Notes: generated from the sequence alone by a model not told the origin. Counted from the first letter of the stretch, positions 9,772 to 19,322 are shown. The stretch: 64,000 bases of DNA from Streptococcus infantis SK970 (GCA_000223255.2 AFUT01000007.1:80001-144000); one strand, 5' to 3'. Translations and numbers: made by a program.

Positions 9772-10734
9772 TTATTCATGATTTCTCGAATTAGGTGAGC
9801 GATCCGGTTCGTCTGGAATATTGATATCTTGACCTGCCTTTGCGACGAGGAGATCTTGCGTATCTTTTTTCTCTACTTTGTAAGGATTTGAGAATTCTTC
9901 GTCCCTATTTACATCATTTCCCTGGACAGGCTTCACTCCTTCTCGAGTTCGATGATAAATAGCTCCGTATTCTGATGAGAGATTGAGATTGATTCGTTCA
10001 AGCTCTTTTCTTGATAACATGAGCGATATGTCATTTTCTGCCTCGAATTCTACCTTACCGTGCACTCGGATGTCGTCAGCAGAGATATGTTCATGTTCTG
10101 CTTGGATACGACTATCTGTTAGACTTGTTCCAAATACATTGACAATTCCAGTTGTGGTCAGTTGGCTGTTTTTGATCTCGCTATTAGTGATACGAAGAAG
10201 ATAGCCATTTGACTGAATCTTGGCATTGCTGATTTTTGTATCGGCAATCGAAAGGACACCATGGTCAACCTGGGCTGTTAGGTTTTTTAATTCTCTTCCT
10301 CTTGGTAATGAGAGAACGACTTCATCATTGCGGCTAGAAATTCCGCTTGCGATAAAGAGGATACCTTGGATACTAGAACCTACAGAGCGACGTGTAGTTG
10401 ACTTGGTGTCAGAAATCTCAAGAGTTTTTTCTTTGGTAGAATGTTGAAGATTTTCTTTTTCAGAGATAGTTGGATGATACTGAAGGTGAATCTTGTCATC
10501 GCTAGATTCTCTAATGACTAACGAATGTTGTGTTAGTGAGATGTTAAGATTTTCGATATCTTGATTGAAAACGAGTTCGTCCATTCGGCTTTCAAAGACT
10601 GGATTTTGAGACATTGCAAGGAGGCTTCTGACACCATCGGTTTGGATGCCGATGATGATCATGGCAAAACCGATGATACTAGTAACAACACCAAAGATAA
10701 GAAATCCTTTTGTTAATTTACGCATGACTTTCAC
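9772..10734 (-). CDS. DUF4097 family envelope protein (LiaG-like)
   Basis: 320 residues. One membrane helix near the N-terminus (about 12-32) anchors an extracellular domain rich in short repeated strands (NAKIQSNGYLLRITNSEIKN), the beta-helix pattern of DUF4097 proteins such as LiaG. The last 50 residues are polar and proline-rich. DUF4097 proteins commonly sit beside HAAS/DUF1700 and PadR genes, as here, and are thought to sense or answer envelope stress. The start codon overlaps the end of the upstream DUF1700 gene, which implies translational coupling. The ligand and partner are not known. Confidence 0.82.
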   Translation of the reverse strand: MKVMRKLTKGFLIFGVVTSIIGFAMIIIGIQTDGVRSLLAMSQNPVFESRMDELVFNQDIENLNISLTQHSLVIRESSDDKIHLQYHPTISEKENLQHSTKEKTLEISDTKSTTRRSVGSSIQGILFIASGISSRNDEVVLSLPRGRELKNLTAQVDHGVLSIADTKISNAKIQSNGYLLRITNSEIKNSQLTTTGIVNVFGTSLTDSRIQAEHEHISADDIRVHGKVEFEAENDISLMLSRKELERINLNLSSEYGAIYHRTREGVKPVQGNDVNRDEEFSNPYKVEKKDTQDLLVAKAGQDINIPDEPDRSPNSRNHE

Positions 10735-11310
10735 CTCTCTTTCCTCTATTAAGAATCCACTGAATAAGTCGAAGGACTAGTATTCCAAAGAAACGGGTCA
10801 CATAGGAAGTCGCTAGCAAGACTAGGGATGAAGCTCCGATTGCCAGTAAACCTCCACCAAAAATCAGCATAAAAGCAGATGTCGATTCAGCCAGAACGTA
10901 GAAGCTTTCAAATAGGAGAACGCCTCCTAGGATTAGTCCAGCTGCTGATACAGCAAAGAAGGCTAAAAGTACACTAACCGAAGCGATAAAAATCCCGATG
11001 ATAGCCATGAGAAGACCAATTCCGACTGGAATCCCAATAGGTGCAGCCAGAAGTGCGAGGATTGCGATTTGTAAAACCTGACGGTTGTTCTTATTGGAAT
11101 TTTCTTCGTTGATTTTTTATCAAGAAGTGTAGTCAGGATGTCATGGGCAGCCTCTTTTGGACTTCCCAGGCTAGCCATTAGCTCCTCCTCACCTTCTGGA
11201 CCAGCATCATCAAAGAGTTCTTTGAAGTAGTCCATGGCTTCGATGCGATCAGCTTGAGGAAGCTTCATCAGATAGGCTTCAAGCTGATTCAAATATTCAG
11301 TTCTTGTCAT
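10718..11310 (-). CDS. HAAS/DUF1700 domain membrane protein (frameshifted)
   Basis: About 197 residues after repair. The N-terminal HAAS domain (about 1-65, starting MTRTEYLNQLEAYLMKLP) is a helical module that usually accompanies PadR regulators. Three or four membrane helices with glycine- and alanine-rich faces follow. The frame breaks at about 11115-11121, where one T (plus strand) is missing; restoring it gives LDKKINEENSNKNNRQVLQI. It overlaps padR upstream and the DUF4097 gene downstream by a few bases, so the three are co-translated. HAAS proteins are thought to act with PadR in envelope signalling, but the mechanism is unknown. Confidence 0.82.
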
Positions 11311-11623
11311 GGCGAACGCTCCCTTCTATGATGCCGTTGATAGTGTCAGTGTAGAGTGTCCATTCTTCTCGAAGGACAAATAATTGCTCTTCTCCAATCT
11401 CTGTTAAGGAGTAGTACTTGCGCATCCGACCTTGGTATTCGCGAGAGTATGTAGTCAGATAGCGGTTGGTTTCCAGTTTTTTCAAGATGGGGTAGAGGGT
11501 AGATTCCTTGATTTTGGCAATGAGTTTAATGGTTTGACTAATCTCATAACCATAGGAATCCCCTTGTTCTAGGATGGCCAAGATGAGAAACTCAATCAAA
11601 GCCGCTGATGTCGGAAAATACAT
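11297..11623 (-). CDS. PadR family transcriptional regulator
   Basis: 108-residue winged-helix repressor. The helix-turn-helix core (IEFLILAILEQGDSYGYEIS) and the wing (KESTLYPILKKLETNRYLTT) are the hallmark PadR segments, and the short C-terminal helix is typical of the PadR-s2 dimer class. It heads a minus-strand operon with HAAS, DUF4097 and a membrane protein. Two similar AT-rich inverted repeats flank its promoter at 11642-11660 and 11712-11732, so it very likely represses itself and the downstream genes. The inducing signal is unknown; PadR repressors often respond to small aromatic molecules or antimicrobials. Confidence 0.9.
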   Translation of the reverse strand: MYFPTSAALIEFLILAILEQGDSYGYEISQTIKLIAKIKESTLYPILKKLETNRYLTTYSREYQGRMRKYYSLTEIGEEQLFVLREEWTLYTDTINGIIEGSVRHDKN

Positions 11624-11641
11624 GGGGCACCTCCTTTTTAG

Positions 11642-11732
11642 TATATAAAAATTTTATATATAATTATTTTACACATACATCATACATCTAAATGGAAACG
11701 CTGTCAAGCAATATGTATAAAAATTTTACATA
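11642..11732 (-). promoter_or_regulatory. PadR operon promoter with two operators and a cre-like site
   Basis: On the minus strand, TTGACA (11707-11702), a 17-base spacer and TATGAT (11684-11679). Two palindromes with the same core TATAAAAATTTTAYAT lie at 11642-11660, just after the start point, and at 11712-11732, just before the -35. They are the likely PadR sites. TGGAAACGCTGTCA (11693-11706) matches 13 of 14 cre positions and overlaps the -35, so CcpA may also repress. Confidence 0.65.
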
Positions 11733-11735
11733 TAA

Positions 11736-11763
11736 AAAATCTTCTAGCAAAAACTAGAAGATT
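11736..11763 (-). terminator. Terminator of the minus-strand MFS gene
   Basis: Perfect stem aatcttctag/ctagaagatt with a six-base loop; on the minus strand it is followed by a T run. Confidence 0.85.
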
Positions 11764-12927
11764 AGAGGATTTTATCCGCTCGGTCCACTATAAAGACTGA
11801 AATAATGATAATGATATCAATAATTAGAAGAGACAGTACGGCTGGGACCCAAGATTGGAAAAAGTTAAAACTGTAACCAAAGAGGGCTGGGCCGATGGCT
11901 GCCAAAATGTAGCCACCGGTCTGGGCAAGTCCAGATAATTGAGCCGTCTTTTCAGGCGAGCTTGTTTTGATAGAGAAGCAAACCATGAGATAGGGGAAAA
12001 GTGCGCTACAGGCCGTGCCAATCAAGAGATGGGCCACCAACCAATAAAAGAAATTACTGCTTGGGTATAAAATCATAGCAATTCCAAGCATTCCAGCGAG
12101 AGAGACGATTGTTAACATGATTTGGCGGTGACGATTGGACAAACGAGTCGTTAAACTTGGAATGGTCATGGAGAAGGGGATACTAGTCAGAGAAAAGATA
12201 GAAGCTAAAAGGCCGGCATCTGTGTGAGATAAGCCAGCACTGATGGCCATGGTAGGTAACCAGGTCATACTAGTGTAAAAGAGTAAGGATTGGAGACCGC
12301 AAAAGATCATGATGGCCCAAACTTGCTTGTTTTTTAAGATATTCTCTTTCTTTTGTTTTTCTCATTTCCTTTTAGAAAATGATTGTGACTATGGTTAGGG
12401 AACCAGACAAATAAAGTTAGTAGGCAGACCAAGGATAGACAGAGAATTAAGCCTTTCCAAGAACTTGCTTGGCTGATGGGTACAGATAGATAGGAAGCAA
12501 GAGCTGTTGCAATTCCCATGGAAGTTACATAAATTGTTGTCAGAAAGCCAATCTTTTGTGGGTAGTTGGCCTGAATAAGGCTAGGAAGGAGTACGTTAAA
12601 GATCGCAATACTTGCTCCAATGAGTAGAGTCCCCAGATAAAGCAAGGGGAGATTAAAGATACGAATCACGGAGCCTACAGTCAATACGATAAGACTATAG
12701 GTGAAAAGGTGCTCGAGTCCAATCTTTTGAGCCAAACGGGTCGCAAAAGAAGAGAAGAGAGCAAACATTAAGAGAGGGAGACTTGTCAAAACACCAAGTG
12801 AACTAACTTCCACGCCTAAACCTTGGGCAATATCTCCCAAAACAGTTGGCAAAGCTGTGAAAGGAGCTCTTAAGACTGCTCCGATTAAGATAATTCCTAG
12901 AATAAAAAAGAGTGATCGTTTTTTCAT
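11762..12927 (-). CDS. MFS transporter, CynX/NimT family (frameshifted)
   Basis: About 388 residues after repair, with twelve membrane helices. The N-terminal half (RSLFFILGIILIGAVLRAPF) and the phrase AIGPALFGYSF near the C-terminus fit the CynX/NimT group, whose members move cyanate, nitroimidazoles or other small compounds. A polar loop of lysines and asparagines near residue 195 separates the halves. The break lies in this loop (about 12349-12358), where one base is missing; repair gives KKKENILKNKQVWAIMIF. It has no close partner genes. The substrate is unknown; drug or metabolite export is plausible. Confidence 0.82.
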
Positions 12928-13133
12928 GTGAACCTCAACAAACTGATTTTGATAACAGCTTATTTTTTTTTTTTTCCTATGGATGTCAAGATGGCGTGAG
13001 GGAATACACTACTTAGCTGATGGAAATAATAAAGATAGATTTACTAGTTTTTTCTGGGATTCAAATAAAAATAGGAAAGTCTGAAAAATTGTGATAAAAT
13101 AGTGAAAGAAAATCTATACATTGGAGAACTACT
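12928..13133. other. Divergent intergenic region with a 13-T run
   Basis: About 206 bases between the divergent MFS and glycosyltransferase genes. It contains an uninterrupted run of 13 T at 12963-12975 and, for the right-hand gene, an extended -10 TGATAAAAT ending at 13100. I see no gene in it. Confidence 0.5.
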
Positions 13134-13964
13134 GTGTCTGAAAATCGTAAATTTAGCGTCTTGATGTCAGTCTATGTTAAAGAGAATCCAGCCTTTCTAG
13201 AAGAGGCAGTAGAGAGTATCATACATCAGACGCTCAAACCTAGCGAAGTGGTCATCGTCGAAGATGGTCCACTGACACCTGAACTGTATCAAGTTTTGGA
13301 AAAATTGGAAGCACAGTCAAGTATTCCAATCAAACGTTGTCCGCTTGTGCAAAATCGTGGTCTAGGTTTGGCGCTTCAGTTTGGTGTCTTACAGTGCCAA
13401 TATGACGTTATTGCCCGAATGGATACAGATGATATTGCTGTCGAAGACCGTTTCGAACAACAGTTTGACTTGATGGAAAAAGAAAATCTAGACCTGCTAG
13501 GTGGTCATATCGCAGAGTTTATCGGTCAACCAGATGAGATTGTGTCTTACCGTCGTGTGCCGATTAAGCATGAGGATATCGTTGCCTACCAACGTATGAG
13601 AAGTGCCTTTAACCACATGACTGTTATGTTCAAAAAAGAGATGGTACTCAAGGCTGGTAACTATGAGGATGGTCTTTATATGGAAGACGATCTCCTCTGG
13701 CTCAATATGATTAGTGCAGGAGCTCGAACTGGGAATGTGGATCAGATTCTATGTAAGGTTCGAGTGGGAGCAGGGATGTTTGAACGTCGTGGTGGCCTTC
13801 GCTATCTCAAACTCTATCGCCAAGCACGAAAGAGAATGCACGAGCGTGGACAGATTTCTTATGGTGAATATCTGAAAAGTGTCTTAATCCAAGTTGTTGT
13901 TGCACTGTGCCCAGGCTTTGTACGACAGTTTATATTTTTGAAACTTCTAAGAAAAAGCAAGTAA
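13134..13964 (+). CDS. Family 2 glycosyltransferase
   Basis: GT-A fold glycosyltransferase, 276 residues, using a nucleotide sugar. The N-terminus (FSVLMSVYVKENPAFLEEAV) and VVIVEDGP are the GT2 nucleotide-binding strands, and the metal-binding DxD is in ARMDTDDIAVEDRF. The acceptor-side motif MEDDLLW (ED) follows near residue 184. Start is GTG 13134 with GGAG eight bases upstream and an extended -10 promoter. The next gene encodes a FlaA1/CapD sugar dehydratase, so the two may serve the same surface polysaccharide or glycoprotein, but no full capsule cluster is present. The donor sugar cannot be predicted. Confidence 0.88.
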   Translation: MSENRKFSVLMSVYVKENPAFLEEAVESIIHQTLKPSEVVIVEDGPLTPELYQVLEKLEAQSSIPIKRCPLVQNRGLGLALQFGVLQCQYDVIARMDTDDIAVEDRFEQQFDLMEKENLDLLGGHIAEFIGQPDEIVSYRRVPIKHEDIVAYQRMRSAFNHMTVMFKKEMVLKAGNYEDGLYMEDDLLWLNMISAGARTGNVDQILCKVRVGAGMFERRGGLRYLKLYRQARKRMHERGQISYGEYLKSVLIQVVVALCPGFVRQFIFLKLLRKSK

Positions 13965-14041
13965 TTGTAGCCAATTGGATTTTAAAAATTTATCTGAAGA
14001 TTACTAGAAAATGTGATTTTGTATAGGAGGATACCATTCAC

Positions 14042-15890
14042 ATGAATAAAAAATAACAGATTACGTAATTGATCTGGTTGAAGTATTAAATAAACAACAG
14101 AAACAAATTTTTTGGGGATTTTTTGATATTGCCAGTATGGTCTTATCAATTATTGTTTCCTATATCCTGTTCTATGGATTGATTAATCCCACACCAGCAG
14201 ACTATGTGATTTACACAGGTCTAACCTTCCTTTTCTACCAATTGATGATTGGATTCTGGGGGCTTAATGCTAGTATTAGTCGATATAGCAAAATAACAGA
14301 TTTCATGAAGATTTTCTTCGGAGTAACTATCAGTAGTATCTTATCTTATGTGATCTGTTATGCTTTCTTGCCGCTCTTTTCTATCCGCTTTATTGTGCTC
14401 TTTATCCTATTAACTACCTTCTTGATTCTACTTCCTCGTATCACTTGGCAGTTGATTTACTCAAGACGTAAAAAGGGAAATGGAGATGGAGAACACCGTC
14501 GTACCTTCTTGATTGGTGCTGGTGATGGTGGCGCGCTCTTTATGAACAGCTACCAACACCCTACTAGTGACCTTGAACTAGTTGGGATTTTGGATAATGA
14601 TGAAAAGAAAAAGGACAAAAACTTGGGAAAATCCCAGTTTTGGGTTCTTATGATGATCTACCAGAATTGGCTAAACGCTACAGGGTTGAAAAAGTTATCG
14701 TTGCGATTCCGTCTCTAGATCCATCTGAATATGAACGAATCCTGCAAATGTGTAACCGTATCGGTGTAAAATGCTTTAAGATGCCGATGATTGAGTCAGT
14801 TGTGCAAGGTCTCCAGCCTCAAGCAGGTGGTTTCCAGAAAATTGATATCACGGACCTGTTGGGACGTAAGGAGATTCAGCTCGATGAATCACGCCTGGGT
14901 TCTGAAATCACTGGCAAAACAATCTTGGTGACTGGAGCCGGAGGTTCGATTGGTTCAGAAATTTGCCGTCAAGTCAGTCGATTCAATCCTGAACGTGTCA
15001 TTTTGCTCGGTCATGGAGAAAACTCTATTTATCTGATTTACCATGAATTGATTCGCAAGTTCCAGGAAATTGATTTTGTTCCTGTCATTGCCGATATTCA
15101 AGATTACGATCGTTTGCTTCAAGTTTTTGAACAGTACGAACCAGCGATTGTTTACCATGCTGCAGCTCATAAACATGTTCCGATGATGGAGCGTAATCCA
15201 AAAGAAGCCTTCAAGAATAACATCCTTGGAACTTATAATGTTGCTAAGGCAGTTGACGCCGCACGAGTTCCAAAAATGGTCATGATTTCGACAGATAAGG
15301 CCGTTAATCCACCAAACGTAATGGGAGCAACTAAACGTGTGGCTGAGTTGATTGTCACTGGATTTAATCAACGTAGCCAATCTACTTATTGTGCGGTTCG
15401 TTTTGGTAATGTACTGGGTAGTCGTGGTAGTGTGATTCCTGTTTTTGAACGTCAGATCGCTGAAGGTGGGCCTGTAACGGTGACAGACTTCCGAATGACT
15501 CGTTACTTTATGACCATTCCAGAAGCTAGTCGCTTGGTGATTCATGCGGGTGCTTATGCCAAGGATGGGGAAGTCTTTATACTTGATATGGGCAAACCTG
15601 TACGCATTTACGATTTGGCTAAGAAAATGGTTCTACTCAGTGGTCATACTGAAAATGAAATTCCAATCGTAGAAGTAGGTATTCGCCCAGGTGAAAAACT
15701 ATATGAAGAATTGCTTGTATCAACTGAATTAGTGGACAATCAGGTAATGGACAAGATTTTTGTTGGTAAAGTAAATGTGATGCCTCTTGAAATGATTGAT
15801 CAGAAGATTGAAGAGTTCCGTACCTTGCAAGGTGCTGAATTGAAGAGAGCAATCATAGCTTTTGCTAATGAAACAACTCATGTGGATTAA
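14042..15890 (+). CDS. FlaA1/CapD-type UDP-sugar 4,6-dehydratase, membrane-anchored (two frameshifts)
   Basis: About 616 residues after repair. Four N-terminal membrane helices (about 20-135) precede a Rossmann domain that binds the nucleotide sugar and a second one with the NAD motif TGAGGSIGSE. The catalytic residues are of the SMK type (ISTDKAV, then NVMGATKR), as in WbpM/FlaA1 enzymes that convert UDP-GlcNAc to a 4-keto-6-deoxy sugar. The true start is ATG 14042 (MNKKITDYVIDLVEVLN) with aggagg upstream, but one A is missing at 14048-14053. A second base is missing near 14624-14630 (LGKIPVLGSYDD after repair). It probably supplies a modified sugar for surface polysaccharide. Confidence 0.87.
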
Positions 15891-15901
15891 ATATAAAAAG
15901 T

Positions 15902-15955
15902 AAGGTATTATCCGTCAAATCTTCTTTAAGTGGAGGTGACAGGTAATATCTTTTT
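15902..15955 (+). terminator. Terminator after the dehydratase gene
   Basis: Sixteen-base stem with one mismatch (aaggtattatccgtca pairs with tgacaggtaatatctt) and a T run. Confidence 0.85.
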
Positions 15956-16053
15956 CTATATTTAGAGGAATTTTCAGCTAACTTTTAAACATATTTGCTC
16001 TAAGTGAACAGATATGGTAAAATATAATAAATAACAATAATAGGGAGTATCTT

Positions 16054-16413
16054 ATGATTAACGCTTATAAAAGTTTCTTTAAAGGCTATGTAGATTTTGC
16101 AGGCCGTTCAACACGTTCAGAATACTGGTGGGTTTGGCTTGGAAATATGATTCTTTATATTCCTTTCTTCTTCGCATACGGAAATGCTCTAGCTAATTTA
16201 CGTAACGAGAGCGCTCTTATTGCTTTGGGTGGAATTGCCATAATCTATATGGTAATAGGACTAGCACTTCTCTTACCTGGACTAGCACTGACAGTTCGTC
16301 GCCTTCGTGATGCTGGTTTCCATTGGGCGCTCATCTTTGTTACCTTTATTCCAGTGGTTGGAGGTGTAGCTCTTATGGTTCTCCTAGCTATGCCAACAAA
16401 GGATACACTATAA
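16054..16413 (+). CDS. DUF805 membrane protein
   Basis: 119 residues with three or four membrane helices. It carries the DUF805 signatures GRSTRSEYWWVWL near the N-terminus and RRLRDAGFHWALIF before the last helix. The function is unknown; the family is widespread and often linked to stress or the membrane. The next gene is a clear paralogue, so this is a tandem duplication. TATAAT at 16023-16028 (or TGGTAAAAT at 16015-16023) and aggga at 16042 give it a promoter and RBS. Confidence 0.85.
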   Translation: MINAYKSFFKGYVDFAGRSTRSEYWWVWLGNMILYIPFFFAYGNALANLRNESALIALGGIAIIYMVIGLALLLPGLALTVRRLRDAGFHWALIFVTFIPVVGGVALMVLLAMPTKDTL

Positions 16414-16475
16414 GTCCAACTGTCTGAAGAATGCTACAAGGACGAAGAATTTTCAGTCTTGTCGAATAATTTGCT

Positions 16476-16513
16476 AACACTCCCAGGTCTTTTACTAGAT
16501 TTGGGAGTGTTCT
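16476..16513 (+). terminator. Hairpin between the two DUF805 genes
   Basis: Ten-base stem aacactccca/tgggagtgtt with a poor T tract (tctat). It may be a weak terminator or mRNA-stability hairpin. Confidence 0.5.
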
Positions 16514-16564
16514 ATAACTGTACAGTTTAGTCTCTACCGATAAAATAAAAGTTGGGAGTATCAT

Positions 16565-17029
16565 ATGATTAACGCGTATAAGAATTTTTTTAAGAATTAT
16601 GCAGAGTTCACTGGTCGTTCGACGCGCCCGGATTACTGGTGGGTTTGGTTAGGAAACTTTATCCTTTCTATTCCTTTCTGGATTATCTATTTCTACACTG
16701 TATTTCTTAGTATCGTGATGGATTCAATAGACGATTCAGTGAGCGAAGCTACTTTTATGGTTTTGGGTTTAGTTGTCATTATTTATGCAATTTTCTACCT
16801 AGCAATCTTAGTACCGACTTTAGCTTTATCAGTTCGTCGTTTGCGTGATGCTGGATTCCACTGGGCCTTTATCTTCCTTCGCTTCGCCCCAATGGGAGGG
16901 ATTGCTCTTTTAATCTTGCACGCTATGCCAACAAAAGAAACTGAAGTGGTAAACTATAGTGAGCCTCAAGCAGTTAATGTCGAAGAGGTCATCGAGGTGA
17001 CACCATTTGAAGAATCTGACAAGAACTAA
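16565..17029 (+). CDS. DUF805 membrane protein, second copy
   Basis: 154 residues, paralogous to the preceding gene. It shares the start MINAYKNFFKNYAEFTGRST and the motif VRRLRDAGFHWAFIF. It differs by a longer central loop (MDSIDDSVSEATF) and an acidic C-terminal tail of about 30 residues (VNVEEVIEVTPFEESD) that the first copy lacks. Three or four membrane helices are expected. The tail suggests the copies have diverged in partner or regulation. Function unknown. Confidence 0.85.
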   Translation: MINAYKNFFKNYAEFTGRSTRPDYWWVWLGNFILSIPFWIIYFYTVFLSIVMDSIDDSVSEATFMVLGLVVIIYAIFYLAILVPTLALSVRRLRDAGFHWAFIFLRFAPMGGIALLILHAMPTKETEVVNYSEPQAVNVEEVIEVTPFEESDKN

Positions 17030-17074
17030 AAGATTCTAGTTTTACATGTCTTGTATTTTATTAAACAACAAGTT

Positions 17075-17110
17075 AAAAAGCACTCCAATTAATTGGAGTG
17101 CTTTTGTTTT
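17075..17110. terminator. Bidirectional terminator
   Basis: Perfect palindrome aaaagcactccaatt/aattggagtgctttt with T on both sides; it serves the DUF805 gene and the convergent HAD gene. Confidence 0.93.
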
Positions 17111-17113
17111 AGT

Positions 17114-17746
17114 CTATTGTAGTTGACGTAAAATGTCGGTTGGCTGATGAGCGACCCAGTCAGGTTGATAGGTCATGAGTTCTTTTTCGTCGCCAAATCC
17201 CCAAGTAACTGCTAGTTTTTTAATCCCTGTTTCCTGGGCTCCGATCATATCAAACTTAGTATCGCCGATAAGGACCACTTTTTCTGGATCCAATTTATGA
17301 GTTGCCAAAGCTTGACGAATGACATCTGCCTTATGCACTACTTGCGGACTTGAACCATAGATGCCGTTAAAGAAATGATCGATTTCAAAATTAGCTGTCA
17401 TATGGACTGCTGTCGGAGTATTTTTGGTTGTTGTGATATAGAGAGGATATTGTTGAGCTAGTTCAGTGAGTAGTTCCTTGATTTGTGGAAAGAGTTGGGC
17501 TTCGTAAACTCCTTTTTCCTTATAGTAGGAACGATAAAGCTGGATAGCTGACTCAATCTGATCTTCTGGTAAGCAACTAGCGAAACTAGTTTCTAAAGGA
17601 GGTCCCATAAAACCACGGATGGTTTTTGCGTCTGGACTAGGGACTCCCAGCTGTTCAAAAGTATAGGTGAACCCATTGTGAATACCGATTGAGCTGTCTA
17701 CAAGGGTTCCATCTAAGTCGAAAAAGATGGCTGATAGGGATGACAT
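17114..17746 (-). CDS. HAD-superfamily hydrolase, phosphoglycolate phosphatase-like
   Basis: 210-residue cytosolic phosphatase. Motif I is FFDLDGTLVD (nucleophile Asp in DxDGT), motif II ITTTKN, motif III the lysine around HKADVI, and motif IV IGDTKFDMIGA. The helical cap between motifs I and II is of the PGP/Gph class, which removes phosphate from small metabolites. The substrate cannot be assigned. It lies 23 bases after sdaAA on the same strand and is probably co-transcribed with serine dehydratase. Confidence 0.85.
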   Translation of the reverse strand: MSSLSAIFFDLDGTLVDSSIGIHNGFTYTFEQLGVPSPDAKTIRGFMGPPLETSFASCLPEDQIESAIQLYRSYYKEKGVYEAQLFPQIKELLTELAQQYPLYITTTKNTPTAVHMTANFEIDHFFNGIYGSSPQVVHKADVIRQALATHKLDPEKVVLIGDTKFDMIGAQETGIKKLAVTWGFGDEKELMTYQPDWVAHQPTDILRQLQ

Positions 17747-17769
17747 TGATTCTCCTAGTAATCTTGAAA

Positions 17770-18642
17770 TTATTCGCCGAAGATTTCTTTTTGAAGGCGA
17801 CGGCCTGTCGGTGTGGCTGCGAGACCACCTTCGGCAGTTTCACGAAAGGCAGTTGGGAGGCTAGAGCCTACTTGGTACATGGCATCAATGACTTCGTCAA
17901 CTGGGATTTTTGATTCGATACCAGCTAAAGCCATATCAGCTGCGATGAAGGCGAAGCTTGCTCCCATAGCATTACGCTTAACACATGGGACTTCAACCAA
18001 ACCTGCTACTGGATCACAGATAAGACCGAGCATGTTTTTGATAACGAAGGCGATAGCCTGACTCGCTTGATAAGGCGTTCCACCTGCAGCTAGGGTTAGG
18101 GCAGCAGCGCTCATGGCAGAGGCAGATCCAACTTCGGCTTGACATCCTCCTTCAGCTCCCGAGATAGAAGCGTTATTAGCAATGACGAGCCCAAAAGCAC
18201 CAGCAGCAAAGAGAAAATCTAGTTGTTGTTCATGCGTTAAATCTAACTTTTGAATAGCAGATGTGAGAACTGCAGGAAGACAACCTGCGCTACCTGCGGT
18301 TGGTGTCGCACACACAAGGCCCATCTTGGCATTGTGCTCATTAACGGCAATGGCGTTACGGGCGGCAGACAAGACAGTGAAGTCTGATAAGGTCTTTCCT
18401 TTTTTGATGTAGTGGTCGAGCTTAGCTGCATCACCACCAGTCAAACCGCTACGAGATTTCTTTTCGCTGAGACCAAGCTCGACGGAAGCTTTCATGACTT
18501 CGAGGTTACGTTCCATGAGGAGGAGAACTTCCTCACGCTCACGACCAGTTAGCTCATACTCAGTAGCAATCATGAGCTCAGCAACATTTCCTTGGAAGTC
18601 AAGTTCGGCTTGTTCGACTAATTCTTTGATAGAGTAAAACAT
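17770..18642 (-). CDS. sdaAA: L-serine dehydratase, iron-sulfur-dependent, alpha subunit
   Basis: Catalytic subunit of the [4Fe-4S] L-serine dehydratase that turns serine into pyruvate and ammonia. 290 residues, the normal length. The cysteines that hold the oxygen-sensitive cluster are visible in CATPTAGSAGCLP, CDPVAGLVEVPC and GGCQAEVGSASAMSA. Translation starts at ATG 18642, nine bases after sdaAB, so the two subunits are made together. The pathway feeds pyruvate into fermentation and gives a way to use serine from peptides. Confidence 0.93.
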   Translation of the reverse strand: MFYSIKELVEQAELDFQGNVAELMIATEYELTGREREEVLLLMERNLEVMKASVELGLSEKKSRSGLTGGDAAKLDHYIKKGKTLSDFTVLSAARNAIAVNEHNAKMGLVCATPTAGSAGCLPAVLTSAIQKLDLTHEQQLDFLFAAGAFGLVIANNASISGAEGGCQAEVGSASAMSAAALTLAAGGTPYQASQAIAFVIKNMLGLICDPVAGLVEVPCVKRNAMGASFAFIAADMALAGIESKIPVDEVIDAMYQVGSSLPTAFRETAEGGLAATPTGRRLQKEIFGE

Positions 18643-18650
18643 ATTTTCTC

Positions 18651-19322
18651 CTATTGAAAGAAATTGACATTGTGCAAATGAGGAATTTTCCGAATTTCTT
18701 CGATAGATTCTTCACAGTTGCGACTATCAACTTCAATAATCATGATTGCTTTCTCGCCGGCTTTTTCTCGAGTTACATTCATTTGGGCGATGTTGATGCC
18801 AAAGCGAGAAAGAGCTTCTGTCACATGAGCAATCATACCTGGAACATCCTGATGGACGATGATGATGGTAGGGGTGTTCATGTTGAGAGATACGGCAAAA
18901 CCATTTAATTCTGTCACCTGGATATTTCCACCGCCGATTGAAATTCCTGTTACGCTGATAGTCTTACGATTGTTCTTAACAGTGATTTTCGTAGTATTTG
19001 GGTGGGGAGCATTACTGTCCTTTTGGATGGTCCACACGATTTTAATGCCACGCTTGTGGGCAATTTCTAAACTATTTGGAATTTCAGGGTCATCCGTATC
19101 CATTCCCAAAATACCAGCAACGAGGGCAAGGTCGGTCCCGTGCCCACGATAGGTTTTTGCAAAAGAGTTAAAAAGCTGGAATTCAACCTCAGTTGGAGTA
19201 TCATCAAAGATAGATGAAACGATTTTACCGATACGAACAGCTCCTGCCGTGTGACTACTAGATGGGCCAATCATGACTGGTCCAATGATATCAAAGACAG
19301 ATTGAAAACGAAGTGATTGCAT
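18651..19322 (-). CDS. sdaAB: L-serine dehydratase, iron-sulfur-dependent, beta subunit
   Basis: 223 residues. The N-terminal SDH-beta domain contains FDIIGPVMIGPSSSHTAGAV, the conserved substrate-side loop. A C-terminal ACT domain (about 150-220) probably binds serine and regulates activity. It heads the sda operon. On the minus strand a TGCTATAAT extended -10 lies at about 19361-19353, and aaggggaaa precedes the ATG. Two-subunit enzymes of this kind are typical of Firmicutes. Confidence 0.93.
   Translation of the reverse strand: MQSLRFQSVFDIIGPVMIGPSSSHTAGAVRIGKIVSSIFDDTPTEVEFQLFNSFAKTYRGHGTDLALVAGILGMDTDDPEIPNSLEIAHKRGIKIVWTIQKDSNAPHPNTTKITVKNNRKTISVTGISIGGGNIQVTELNGFAVSLNMNTPTIIIVHQDVPGMIAHVTEALSRFGINIAQMNVTREKAGEKAIMIIEVDSRNCEESIEEIRKIPHLHNVNFFQ

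Noticed and set aside
14955..15545. 196-residue minus-strand ORF
   Set aside because: Lies opposite the conserved dehydratase Rossmann domain; composition is that of a shadow frame.
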